Assembly: GCA_013398015.1 (NCBI GenBank)
Contig: VZRR01010831.1
Span: forward strand, 391,536 to 455,535
DNA length: 64,000 bases
Reading direction: 5' to 3'
DNA from: Oreocharis arfaki
Lineage: Eukaryota; Chordata; Aves; Passeriformes; Paramythiidae
Shown one piece after another: positions 49,818 to 61,091 of this stretch. How positions within the stretch are numbered: position 1 is the stretch's first letter; each line of letters starts with the position of its first letter. The position numbers and the translations under genes were made by a program. The notes below the pieces were generated by a model, which was not told the DNA's origin, did not search any database, and worked only from the letters and a program-made list of their open reading frames with translations.

Positions 49818-49966
49818 CTTTTCCTTTTTCCTTTTTTCCTTTTTCCTTTTCCTTTTCCATTTTTTCCTTTTCCCTTTTCTTTTTTTCCTTTTCCTCCCCT
49901 CCCCCTTTCTCTTCCTCTTCCTCTTCCCCTTCCCCTTTCTCTTCCTCTTCCTCTTCCTTTCCCCTC
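49818..49966 (+). repeat. Long pyrimidine tract (TTTTCC/TTCCTC)n
   Basis: 149 bases of almost pure C and T with a single A at 49859, built first of TTTTCC-type and then of CTTCCTCTTC-type units. Such mirror-like tracts can adopt triplex structure. It lies deep in intron, with no exon after it. Confidence 0.92.
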
Positions 49967-50369
49967 ATCTCTTTTTGTCTCTGTCAGTCATGCCAGCTTT
50001 AAGGTACCTCTCATTTAGAAAGTAACCCTGCTCCAGCAGGACAAAGTCTCAGAACTCCCCATTATTATTTTATATGAGTTTTAGAGTTGCAGAATGCTCT
50101 CTGAACAGCCAAAATAGAGGGCTGCTTAGATTATATTTCTTATATATCAGCTTCTTTTGCACTTTGAATGACTTCATCACCGTCTTTTTCAGCAAAAAGC
50201 CTACATTTCAAAAGGTTCCTCACTCTTTTTTAAATTATTGAATGCTGTCATAGGACCTGCATTGTTTCTTTAACAATTTTTCATTTTGCTTATTTATTAA
50301 TATTGTTTATCCTTTCTTTAATTTGACGTAAGGAAACCTAAACTGAATTATAATAAAAAATAACAAAAA

Positions 50370-50420
50370 TTATTTCTGAATAATAATAATTATTATTTAT
50401 AATTATTATATTATAATTAA
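50370..50420. repeat. AT-only stretch with inverted repeat
   Basis: The sequence around 50380-50420 is almost entirely A and T. It contains a perfect 16-bp palindrome (50382-50397, AATAATAATTATTATT) followed by further TTATAATT units. Confidence 0.8.
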
Positions 50421-52033
50421 TATCTGAAAAAAATATGTAGGATATAAACTACATTTGAGTATCAAATGTCACAGATGCCAAATCGGTTACATTTTTCTGT
50501 ATAATTCTCCTGCAGCAAAAGAAAACTGTAAAAAACCAGTAGTTTATATTCAAATATTTTATGCTTTGGATAAGAGCTTATTTCTTTAAAAATATAATAT
50601 CACATGTCACTGTTAGCCAAAGATGATCTTTTACAACTGCTTCCATCAGTGCAGTTTTGAGCTTTTTTTTAAGGAAAGCAATTTTGCCTTCAAACATAAA
50701 GAGTCTTTTTTTCTTTATTTTCGTGGTACTTTCTTTTCATCTTCAAAATAGTTTTTTCAAAAATTGCCTGGTAGCTTTGTTCACATCCCTGTGTGAAAAT
50801 CCTCCAGTGGTGCTCAGTGTGAGCACAGTGGATAGAGTACCTGATAATCAACATAAACAACAATTAAATTTCTATCTGGGGGGCTCACAAAGGGACCAGA
50901 AAGTGCAAGGGAGGAAGAAGAGCTGCCTGCAAGCTGAAGATGCTGCACACAGGGCAATTTAAGGCACTGCTTCCTACACCTCTTCCTGCTGTGTGTGTCA
51001 GAAGGAAGGATTTGCAAATGCAGATTTTTCTCTCAGCAATCTGTTTGCTTTGTGGGGAAGCAGGTTTCCTTCACCCCATAACTCTCCCTAACCATTAGGA
51101 TTCTCCCACTGCATCAGCATTTGAGCTCCCATCCACATTGTGCATTCAAATATTTGTCTGGTATGTGACGCTTGAACAAATCCAAATACGTTGCTTTTAT
51201 CTTTCTTGAGAAAAAAAAAATAGAAAATGTCCACTTATGGCCACAGCAATTGATTTCTGAGTGTCTTCACAGTATAGATAACTAAAGAAGCATGGCTCCA
51301 TTTTTAGATAAATCTTATTAGAATCCTGCAGGGCTGAGGAATGAATCGATTTGGTCTGTCAAACCAGGAGATAATGAAAGAATGAGCTCTTACTGTTGGC
51401 CTAATTACTTATGATTAATCTAACTCCATCCATTTTTTTTTAAAACTGTCTCCATCAGGCCACTGAATAATTAGTCTTACATCCAAGTTTTGTTTTCTTT
51501 TCCAATTCTGAGTTGGAATATTTGATCGTGTAGGAACAGTGTTGTCCAGGCAGTTATGAGTCTTTGTGACAATAATTTTAGATTCTCTTCCATCACTGAT
51601 TTGGTGTTTAGCTTCCACCTGGACAAATTCCTGCCTCTGGGAAAGCAATGTTTTGTAATTGTATGGATGTAGGTGAGCACAGCACCAAATTCAGAAAGGA
51701 GGAATGATCCTTCAGGGAGGGAATAAATGTTATAGCTCCAACCACCATTCTTGACTCGTGAGAGAGTTTTTTCCCTTAAAATTCCCTTGCGCACTCTGGT
51801 GTGTTCTCAGGTGACGGTGGGAGCAGCCCAGTGTGTGCAGGGATTGGCCATGGCATTTAAACTCCCTGCTTTCACAAATCAAACTTCTGGTGAATTTTCC
51901 TATACTTCATTTTGCAAAAAATGTTATTAGGCTGAAAAGATCTCTTGCTGTGTTTGATCTCTGGAAGTCAAAGTCCTCAATTACCAATATTTCTGTGTCC
52001 ACGTGCATCAACGTGTGGCCACTCACAGCACAG

Positions 52034-52082
52034 AAATACAGAATCACTGAATGGCTTGGGTTCTGTGGAATTTAATCCCTGA
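52034..52082 (-). mobile_element. Very short CR1-like 3' end, antisense
   Basis: ATACAGAATCACTGAATGGC followed by 'ttgggttctgtggaatttaatcc' resembles the reversed CR1 terminus, with the usual 'gaaggga' block decayed. At under 50 bp it is only probable. Confidence 0.55.
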
Positions 52083-53507
52083 AGTTACATCAAGTTAAAA
52101 AAATGCATCCTCGATATTATACTCCCAAAGTCATTTCTTCATCAGAACCCTGATTTATAGAAGTAGTGTGTGCACACTTGTCTTTCATGGAATCAGTGAT
52201 GTGCTGAAAGGTGCTTAGCAAAGGGCATGGCTATTTAGGAAATTAAACATATGTTGCTTAGATTTGGTTTAGGTTTGGGGGTTTTGTTGTTGTCGTCTTA
52301 AAATTTGGCTTAAACTTCTAAAAAAAACAGTCCTCCAGCAAATGTTTTAATCCTTTAGAAATGAATGGTAAAGCAGCAGCTGATGTCAGTGGCCGGGCTT
52401 TCAGTCAGCACTGCAAGTCCCCAGTTCTGTTTCCCCATCCTGAGCTTTTCTCATATTAGTTAAAATAAATTCTAAAATCACGTCATCAGTGACCTAACAA
52501 GAACATTTTTCTACTAACAGACTTGCCATATTGATAGATAAGTACCTGAGAAACAATCCCGTTCTCTTGCTTCCATTTCTTTCCTTGCAAAGGGCAAAAG
52601 ATTCGAAGGATCAAATGTCATTCCCGAAAGTGAGACGGTATAAACTTGTGATCACAAAATCAGAAAGAGACAGAAAACAGAGCTGTTGCATAAGTCCATT
52701 TCGCTGCAAATCATCAGAAAGAGCATCTGTTAGATGATTATTTTTCCTGGCTTTTAATTACTAGCCATTGATTCGGGTAATTGCCCACACGAACGTACAC
52801 AATGGGGCAGCAGGATCTCACTTCTTACCTCAAAACTGGCTTTTAAAATAAGTGCCTATTACTGTGAGTGCTCTGCAAGAAAGCAGCGCTCTGCTGGATC
52901 TTTGTCCCGCTTTGCAATGCAACCTAAATGTTGCATTTACGACTGGTACGAGCTGGCTCCTCGCCATGCACTTACTGCCACAAACCCTCACTCGGAGCAA
53001 GGCAAAGCTCCTGCTATCAGATTGTTAAGTGGTGACTTGCCGAGCTCAAATAAAGGAGAACAGACCTTCCCTAAGTGGTTGCATATTGTTGTGGAAAATC
53101 CAATTACCGCTTGCTAAATGCCCAGGCCTGAGATTTAAATAAGGGCTAAATGAAGTGCCCGGCTTTTAAGGAAAATGGGAATGCACCTGAACAGTGAGGA
53201 AGGCCATTACAGGAGAGCTCAGTAATCCCTGGGTGCCCTCGGGAGTTCTGCTCATTCCCTGCAGCATCCATGGATGTTCCCAGTGGTATTTCAGGGAACT
53301 CACCAGAGGAGAGCTGTGAATGAGGACTCGTGAGTTTTATTTGCACATGTAATGAAAATAATGCATTGCACAGAGGTGCTAACTCTCTCCCTTTGGGCTC
53401 TTAAACCTTTCAGTGTGGAAGACCTCTCAAAATGCTTAAAGAGGTATTCAGAAACTGAGAAAGCAGAGAACAACCTGGCCAGAAGGAGGAGCCTGGCACA
53501 AGCACTA

Positions 53508-53567
53508 TTTTTCTTGGCTAGGATCACTTTTTCCTTGGCTAGGATCACTTTTTCCTTGGCTGTGATC
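53508..53567 (+). repeat. 21-bp minisatellite, three copies
   Basis: Copies at 53508-53527, 53528-53548 and 53549-53567 of TTTTTCCTTGGCTAGGATCAC. The last copy has TGTGATC in place of AGGATCAC. Intronic. Confidence 0.9.
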
Positions 53568-54647
53568 TGCTTTTACCCCCTGTTATCTGCTGATTTCACC
53601 TGTCCAGGCCCAGGAGCAGAAAAAATCAGCCTCTCTTCTGAATGAGGGGGCTCAAATGTACCATCCAGTGGCTTGGCAGCTGCTGGGCTGTGCTGGGCGT
53701 GTCCCAGTGTCTGTTGAGCACGGGGGATATGCAGAGTAATTACCTGACAATTAAAGAGTTTGGATTTCCTCCCATTTGCTGTGGGGTAGGCTTGTAGGCC
53801 TGGGCAGTTACCACGGCCTCGCTGACACCCAGCAAGCCCTTCAGATGTCACAAATGTGCTTTATTATACAAATATATACATTCTGTCTTCTGCAATTCCC
53901 AGGAAGTTCCTTAGGTTTTGTCCATATTCAAGAATATTTCTGCTTTTGCTGATTCTTCCAGCATATTCCAATGGCATCATGGCTTAACTGTACAACTATA
54001 AATCTCTCACATGGACAATTTCTGGAGCTAGAGTTGGCTTTTTGCAGCTTAGTTACAATTACTTTCAAAAGCAGGGGACAAGAGACCAGAGAGATGAAGC
54101 CCAAAACATAAACCTGAAGCAAATTTTGCTTCAGCTCTTGAGTTTGAGCGAGCTTAACCTGTGAAGTGTAGGAGCTTGGAAGCACCAGGGATTTAACTTG
54201 GGGCCATCCAGGGATATTTTAGCTTGGAATGCACAGGAGTTTGAGTATTTTTAAGGGATCTGTCACATACTTCCAGCTTGCTTATACCAAAGCAGCTCAG
54301 CTTAACAGTGCATTAGCCTATTTCTCATGCAGAGTGAGGTAAAGTAACCCAAGGGAGCGTTTCAAAGGTGCTGAAATGTGAGTGACCTTGAGGAGCTGCG
54401 CTCTCACACGAGCATACATTGCTTTCATACCCAGAAGAGGGGAAGTCAGACTGTATCAGGTGTTATAAACCATCCAGCTGGTTTGAGTTGGGGGAATCTG
54501 TGCTCTTTTTTGTCTCTCCCCATAAAACAAGTGGATTTTTTCCCCAAGTACCATTGGATACCTAGACAGATGCAGCTGTCATTATGGAGATAATGATCTG
54601 GAGGAAAAATTGCCTGTTTGCTTTAAATCTTATTTCTTCATTCAACT

Positions 54648-54772
54648 CCCCTTCCCTTCNNNNNNNNNNNNNNNNNNNNNNNNNNNNNNNNNNNNNNNNN
54701 NNNNNNNNNNNNNCTATCCCATCCCTTCCCTTCCCTGCTCTTCCCTCCCCTTCCCTTCCCTTCCCTTCCCTT
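54648..54772 (+). repeat. TTCCC repeat containing an assembly gap
   Basis: TTCCC pentamers on the left (54648-54659) and right (54714-54772) flank a run of 54 N at 54660-54713. The gap is evidently unresolved repeat length, and the true size may differ from 54. Confidence 0.93.
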
Positions 54773-55552
54773 ATTCATCCTGTCTCCTCCCCTCCCCATG
54801 GGAATTAAATAGCACCACTGGAAATATTGTTTCCATTGACTATTTTCAGGAAAAATACATTTTCCAGCTACATGTTGTGCACCACTCAATGTTAGGCCAA
54901 TCTGCTTAGCATTTAAAAGCTATAGATCTTATCTCTGCTGGAAATAACCTTTTATCAGCATGTTTGCCTCCAACTGTTGAACCAAGTCAGGGTTCTAAAT
55001 TTACAGAAAGCTCTGATATCCCTGGCTTGAATATGTGCAAGTTTTTCAGTTGCTTTTGCTTTTCCAAAATGAGGCCTGTGATGTACTTGCAATAGAAACA
55101 CTTAATGGATATTCCTTGATTATGCCTACAACCCCACAAGTTTTGTAGGGGCATAGAGGTTTTATTTCTCCTTTAGAAAGCATTTTCTTTTCAGGTGTTG
55201 TTATAGAGGATGTTATAATCAACAATTAAAAAGAATGCCATTAAAATTAAATAATATCTGAACTGTAGACTTTGACTCATATAAGGTTCCTGTAGACCAA
55301 GATCAGATTTTCCAATTCTTATGTTTTGCATGGAAGAAAAAGCATATTTGGTTGTGAATCAGGAGCTTTTTTTTAGGAGGAATAATCATACTTTGCTTAT
55401 TTTTAATATAAGCACAGTATTTTTTAAATCCAACAGTACAAGTATGGAACATGCCTGTACAAACACAGATAAAACATCTTTTTAAGGTAGAGAGAATGAT
55501 TTCTGCATGTTAACTCCTTTGTTATGTCTCTTACATCAGCTGGTGTTAATAC

Positions 55553-55607
55553 TGCTCTAATTTACTATTGCTGAAATTATTGCCCTAATTTACTATTCCT
55601 GAAATTC
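55553..55607 (+). repeat. 28-bp tandem duplication
   Basis: Two adjacent copies of TGCTCTAATTTACTATTGCT plus 'gaaattat' (55553-55580 and 55581-55607) differ at only two or three bases. Intronic. Confidence 0.88.
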
Positions 55608-56644
55608 TGCCTTTGCATTTCTTGACTTTTAAAATACTTTTAGCTTACACCATGAAAATACATGTTGTTATTTTATTCACTTCAACTAAAAAAAGTCTGG
55701 AAGCTGATCCAGTGATGATCATTCTGGAGGTACAATGTGAGAAGGGCTACTAAGTACACACGTGTTTAGTATTTCAAGCCTCAGAGCAAAGTTAATGGTG
55801 CATATAAAGAATTATTTGTGCAATATACTCATAATCCATGGATCACTCTATGGAAACAATATGTACGAGGCCATTAAAGTCAAAGAGATTGACTTTGCAT
55901 GGTTCTGAAACACCTGGACAGGAGGGCTGTGCTTGGGTCCTCTGGAGTGCTGTCCACAAAAGAGAGAAGGAACCAACAGAATGCAGCAGCACCTCTTGAA
56001 AAAAAAAGAGTTAGTTGATTTTGTTTTGCAAGAAAATATCCCACCACCTCTATTCTGGAAAAGCTTTGTGCATCTTTGAGCCCCGTTCAGAATTTAGGCT
56101 TAGGGAGGAGCAGCTCAGCTCATGGTTCCCTGGCTCCCTCCCGTCCTTTTTTTACTCTTTCTGAAGGATCCAGCATGAACCAGCTTTCATCAGTTGCAGC
56201 TTTTCTGCACAGAGACAATTTTCAAACGTCTTCCCAGGGATCCAGTCTCATCCTAATTTCTTCAGACACACTGTAGGCAGCTTTCCTGAGGACCGTATCT
56301 GAGGCAGGCTGGAAATTCCATTCACCCGCAGCTATTTTTGTGTGGCTGCTCCTGCATGAAAACATCCCCGTGAAAATATTTTGCATGCCCAAACAGAACC
56401 TTCTGAAAATCCAAACAACACAAAAACATCCACGTGCAATTTGTGTAGCCTCGAGGGAGAAGAGTGGATTATCAGGCTTGAAAGCAAATTTTGGGAGTCC
56501 AAATAGATCCTTTTTTCTTAGGAAGCTCCAAGCAGTGAGAAGCAGGATTGAGTTTGTGGTGACATCCCACCAAAACCACGGCAGGACTTGTATCAAGACA
56601 TTGAACCACCAAATATATTGGCAAAAATATGATGGCAAAAATCT

Positions 56645-56962
56645 ACGAGGAGTCCAGAGAGGGACAATTCATCAGGAACTGCAGTGACAGAACAAGGGGA
56701 AATGGGTTCCAACTGGAACAGGGAAAAATTATGTCAGGTTTTGGGAAGAAATTTTTTACTGTGAGGGTGGGGAGGCCCTGGCACAGGGTGCCCAGAGCAG
56801 CTGTGGCTGCCCCTGGATCCCTGGCAGTGCCCAAGGCCGGGTTGGACATTGGGGCTTGGAGCAGCCTGGGACAGTGGAAGGTGTCCCTGCCCATGGCAGG
56901 GGTGGCACTGGGGGATCATTAATGTCCCTTCCAACAAAACCACTCTGTGATTCTGTGATTTT
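56645..56962 (+). mobile_element. CR1 LINE fragment with intact 3' tail, sense
   Basis: About 320 bp of CR1 3' sequence, including 'ggcacagggtgcccagagca', 'gtgtccctgcccatggcagg' and 'atgtcccttccaac', ending in the diagnostic GATTCTGTGATTTT tail. It shares a near-identical block of about 130 bases with the CR1 at 58745-59286. Its 5' limit is approximate. Confidence 0.9.
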
Positions 56963-58744
56963 TATATAAAAATGCTCCACATGTCTGAACTGCCTTCATG
57001 AGAGTCTGCTTTCTATGCAGACAAGGATGTCAGCAGAGTTTTTTCTGTCTTGGGGCTGCAGGAGCAGGAGGAGACAGCCTGAGCTGCAGTGGGTTTGCTC
57101 TCCACGTCTCCAGCTTCATTATTTTACTGTGCACACTGATGAACTGTAATTGTCTCCTGGCTCCCGTTGGTAGGAGATCAGGTGACAAAGGGGTTTGGAG
57201 CACTGCTAGGTTCCTGTTTCTCTCACTGATCTCTATTAGAACAATCATTATGATAATGATTCTAATCCAAGCTTCTGTAATATAACTGAGAAATAAATGC
57301 TTCTCGGTTAATATGCCTCAATTAATGGGTCACCCAGCGTAGCTGCAGCAGGTTGCAAGTAAGTAGCTTTCAGGATCTGAGCCCAAATGATTATAGGTTT
57401 TCTTTCCCTTTTTAGATGAAATGGATTCATAAGCCTTACTCAAATGAATCGCTCTTGCAGTCATTAATTATAGTATACACATGTTAATGACATCATTATC
57501 AGGAGATAACATAATGTCCCGAGGACCACGTGTTACAGTTGTTTCCTGTGCAAACAATTGTGCTTGATAACACAGCCTGTCACAAAATGTCAAAAGAAAC
57601 CACATGGTGTCTCGAAATGATTGTGAAATTATCACGTGTCACTGCTATGTGTGTCATACAAAATACCATCACGACAGAATTTTTCATTAGCTCTTGGGTG
57701 AGGGACACTGAAGAGAACAAATAATTAAGATCTTGAACATCTCAAGTGCAGCACATAATGCAGCACTGAACTGCTTAAAGCATATCCTGTGACTGAATTA
57801 AAGTGCATTAGTCATGAATTCAGGATATGCACAGTAATAGTCAATATTAAGCACCTTGGGAGATTTTTAATTTCTTTTATTTATTAAACCTAAACAGAAA
57901 GGAATTAGTCCTTTTAATGTTCTACAGTTTCAGCACCTCCCTTTCAGCTTGTACGAGGACTGGGTTTTAAGACTTTAAGGAACTTGCCAGTGTAACTCTT
58001 ATTTTAGCAAATTAAATCCTTCTCAAGCAAAAGTCAGTGCCAAAGTTCCTCAAGATTTCTGTGCAACGAGAATTTCAACCATGGGGCCTCTCAAGCTCTA
58101 GAAGTGTGAACAATCTTAGTTTTATCCTTGCCATGATGCAGCAAAAATTTCAAGCCCATGGCCAGCCTGTGGGTTTTGCTGCTGACATTCCTGGGAGCAG
58201 AGCTATTCACTAAGGACTGAACTCCCCCTTTTTGCCATCCATGGATTCTGGCAGTGTTACCATCTTCTGCAGTTTTCCTCCTGTGCTCTGCAAGTGGTGA
58301 TTTATTGGGCTGTGTATTTTTGGTTTTCCTGTTTTTCTTTCACCACCAATCTGCAAATCATTATTCTCCTGCTGGAAGGAAGCTGTGCAAAATCCTTGCC
58401 CAGAGCCATGGGGTTCTGCAGGCACAGAAAGGTGGAACAGTTCTCCCCAGGACTGCAAAGGCTGCTTGTTACAGAGATGCCAGAAGTTTTCCTCCTCCAG
58501 TGCTGACTCCTCCGTAGGGTTGCATGGGAGCTGCTGGCACACAGCTGCCTCAAAGACCCGTCAATACCCTCATCTCCCAGAGCTGTGCTTCCTGTAATCC
58601 ACGAGAGTCTGTTCTCAGATGCTCTGATGATAACAGTAATACTGCTTTAGTCATGCAGTAATTAGCAATTTAGTAATTAGCCGCCAGTAACAAGGCAGAC
58701 AAAGGGTGAAACCCAGACTTTTCTCCTCCATCAAGATTCTTCCC

Positions 58745-59286
58745 CTGTGCCCCCTCAGGTGAGACCCCACCTGCAGAGCTGCCCCAGCCCTGGGGCCCAG
58801 CACAGGGAGGACGTGGAGCTGCTGCAGAGAGGCCAGAGGAGGCACCAGGATGAGCAGAGGGATGGAGCAGCTCTGCTGGGAGGAAAGGCTGCGAGAGCTG
58901 GGATTGTTCAGCCTGGAGAGGAGAAGCTCTGGGGTGACCTCAGTGTGGCCTTGCAGGGCCTGAAGGAGCCCACAGGAAACGTGGAGAGAGACAATTTCCA
59001 AGGGCTGCAGGGCCAGGAGCCAGGGAATGGCTTCCCAGTGCCAGAGGGCAGGGCTGGATGGGATCTTGGGAAGGAATTGTTCCCTGGGAGGGTGGGCAGG
59101 CCCTGGCACAGGGTGCCCAGAGCAGCTGTGGCTGCCCCTGGATCCCTGGCAGTGCCCAAGGCCAGGCTGGACATTGGGGCTTGGAGCAGCCTGGGACAGT
59201 GGGAGGTGTCCCTGCCCATGGCAGGGGTGGCACTGGATGATCTTTAAGATCCCTTCCAACCCAAGCCATTCCGTAATTCGAGGATA
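58745..59286 (+). mobile_element. CR1 LINE fragment, sense, about 540 bp
   Basis: It starts with 'caggtgagaccccacctgca' and runs through 'ggagctgctgcagagaggcc' and 'ttgttcagcctggagagga' to GATGATCTTTAAGATCCC and a decayed 'ccattccgtaattcga' tail. The open frames on both strands come from the repeat. No reverse transcriptase remains; this is the 3' untranslated/terminal part. Confidence 0.92.
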
Positions 59287-60110
59287 ATTTCAAAAGCCAT
59301 GTGCTCCTGATGCTGATGTTCCTTTACATGAAAAGTACATATGAGCCAATCAGCCTCCCTGAAGCAAGCCCAAGAGAGCTGGCATGCAAGTATTTTAGAA
59401 GATTTTAAGATGCTAGAAAGTTTCTAAAGTAATATCTTGGTTTACATGTTTGGACTCTGTGGTTCTAAGTGACCCCAAAGGAGAAAGAGAACACCAGATC
59501 AGAGGCTGCCTTTGAATGATACCTTTCCTTACCAGTAACAACGACATGGGAATTCTTGATAGATGACCTGCTCTTACACTTCCTGAAAGGATTCAATAAG
59601 ATTAAGGATTCAGAATCCCTCTCTTTTTTCACCTGGAGTACCAAACCTTCCAGTGCTCCCTACAAACTCATTATTCAGGTTTACAGCGTTGCAGTTACCA
59701 GCTCGCTCAGCCCTGGTGCACACAATAAATTACCAGGGACCCTTTGTTCCCCTCTTTGCCTCCAAGTCCCATTCCTGCAAACAACACCATCTAATTAAAC
59801 ACCACAACAGGGGCCTTCTCAGGCAGGAGGGGCAGTGCTTTGTGACATTGCCAGAATTTATTCTGCCAGAATCCGAGGCAAGGAACAGCCTGGAGAGAGA
59901 GGTGGAAGAGACCAGTGAGATTTATGAGAGACTGGCGGAGCTGGCAGTGGAAATTGGAAGAGTTACTGGAGCTGCCAGCAACTTTGCAAGCTTTGGGATG
60001 GAAAATCGATGGATTATTATTTGTTAGAAGCAGTATTAAAAATGCATTTAACTGACAGATGGCTGAGAGGGCTTTTCCCTTCTTCAGTGCTGCAGATTTG
60101 GTTGCATTTA

Positions 60111-60144
60111 TACATATATATATATATATATATATACATATATA
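60111..60144 (+). repeat. TA dinucleotide microsatellite
   Basis: About 34 bases of nearly pure TA with two C interruptions (TACATA at each end), followed by a T-run. Confidence 0.92.
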
Positions 60145-60975
60145 ATTTTTTTTTTCCTTTTTAACAGTTCACCAGAGTTCAGCTTCTTAACGAGCTGCTC
60201 TTTTCAAGACCAGCTCTGGGCACTCTGTTGATGCTGCCCATACAGAGCAGCTGAGTGAAGCCCACAGCGTAAATACAGTGGAACCACACGACTTTGAGAA
60301 GCTTCCAAGTTATCCTTGGGAAACCTTTGTGAAGTATTCTTTTCTGGATATGTCACTGCCTCAAAAGACAGCAAACATACCCCATTTCTGGGGGATAATC
60401 TGCTGTGTAGACAATCAGGGCATATTTTTAGGAAGATCTCAGTTGCACTCAAGGTTGTTCAGCTATTCTGCAAAGCCACTTGAACATGTAGAAGTAAGTG
60501 AAGGAACACGAGAATATCTGTCAAAGAAGACAGATTTTCTGTCTAGAAGTTTTTTTCACTCTAGAAACCAGACAGATTTAGTTCTAGAAATCCTTAATTT
60601 TGCCCCAGAAAAAGTGTAAAACGAGAGTATCCAATGTGGCATTCAGCAAGGACTAGCCAAAGGACTTCCTTTTGTTTCAGTTACTATTTTCTAATCAAGT
60701 GCATGATCAAAAATAAGGCAAAATTAGAAGTAGCATCATTCCCTAACTTTATAACCCTGAGCACCGTGTACTCCCTGTACTGAAAATGAACTTATCTTGT
60801 GGGGAAACAATGCTTGTGTAATTAAAGAATGTATCATCAAACATGATCACAAGAGTCTCACTGGGGGCTGCTTGGATGTCTCAGTTATTTTGTTAATTGA
60901 AATTTTGGATGTTTTAATTTACATAAATTTAATTTTTTTTTAATCCATATAAAATTAATCCAGAGGAGATATCTT

Positions 60976-61010
60976 ATTTATATATATACAAATATATAAA
61001 TATATAAATT
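60976..61010 (+). repeat. AT-rich TATA/AAATATA low-complexity run
   Basis: Alternating TATATA and AAATATATAAAT segments in intron, just before the possible CR1 end at 61041. Confidence 0.75.
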
Positions 61011-61040
61011 TTTTACATTTTTTTACTTGTGCAACCAGTA

Positions 61041-61091
61041 GGTTAGAGATTTGATTGAAGGTCTTCTCCAATCTAAATGATTCAGTGATGA
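61041..61091 (+). mobile_element. Possible CR1 3' end, sense, degraded
   Basis: 'gtaggttagagatttgattgaaggtcttctccaatctaaatgattcagtgatga' follows the order of the CR1 terminus (gatgatctt, gaaggtcccttccaac, aaatgattctatga) with many changes. Short and diverged, hence uncertain. Confidence 0.5.

Noticed and set aside
58651..59293. Long frames (up to about 200 codons) on both strands
   Set aside because: They lie entirely in the CR1 3' region, whose GC-rich sequence lacks stops in several frames. No reverse transcriptase motif is present. The same applies to frames over 3233-3657, 48514-49145 and 56629-56980.
59653..60027. A 124-codon + strand frame whose C-terminal part looks helical (EARNSLEREVEETSEIYERL)
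   Set aside because: No recognised family, no splice-site context in phase with DSCAM, and its start lies in low-information intron. Probably a chance frame, although a translated search would settle it.
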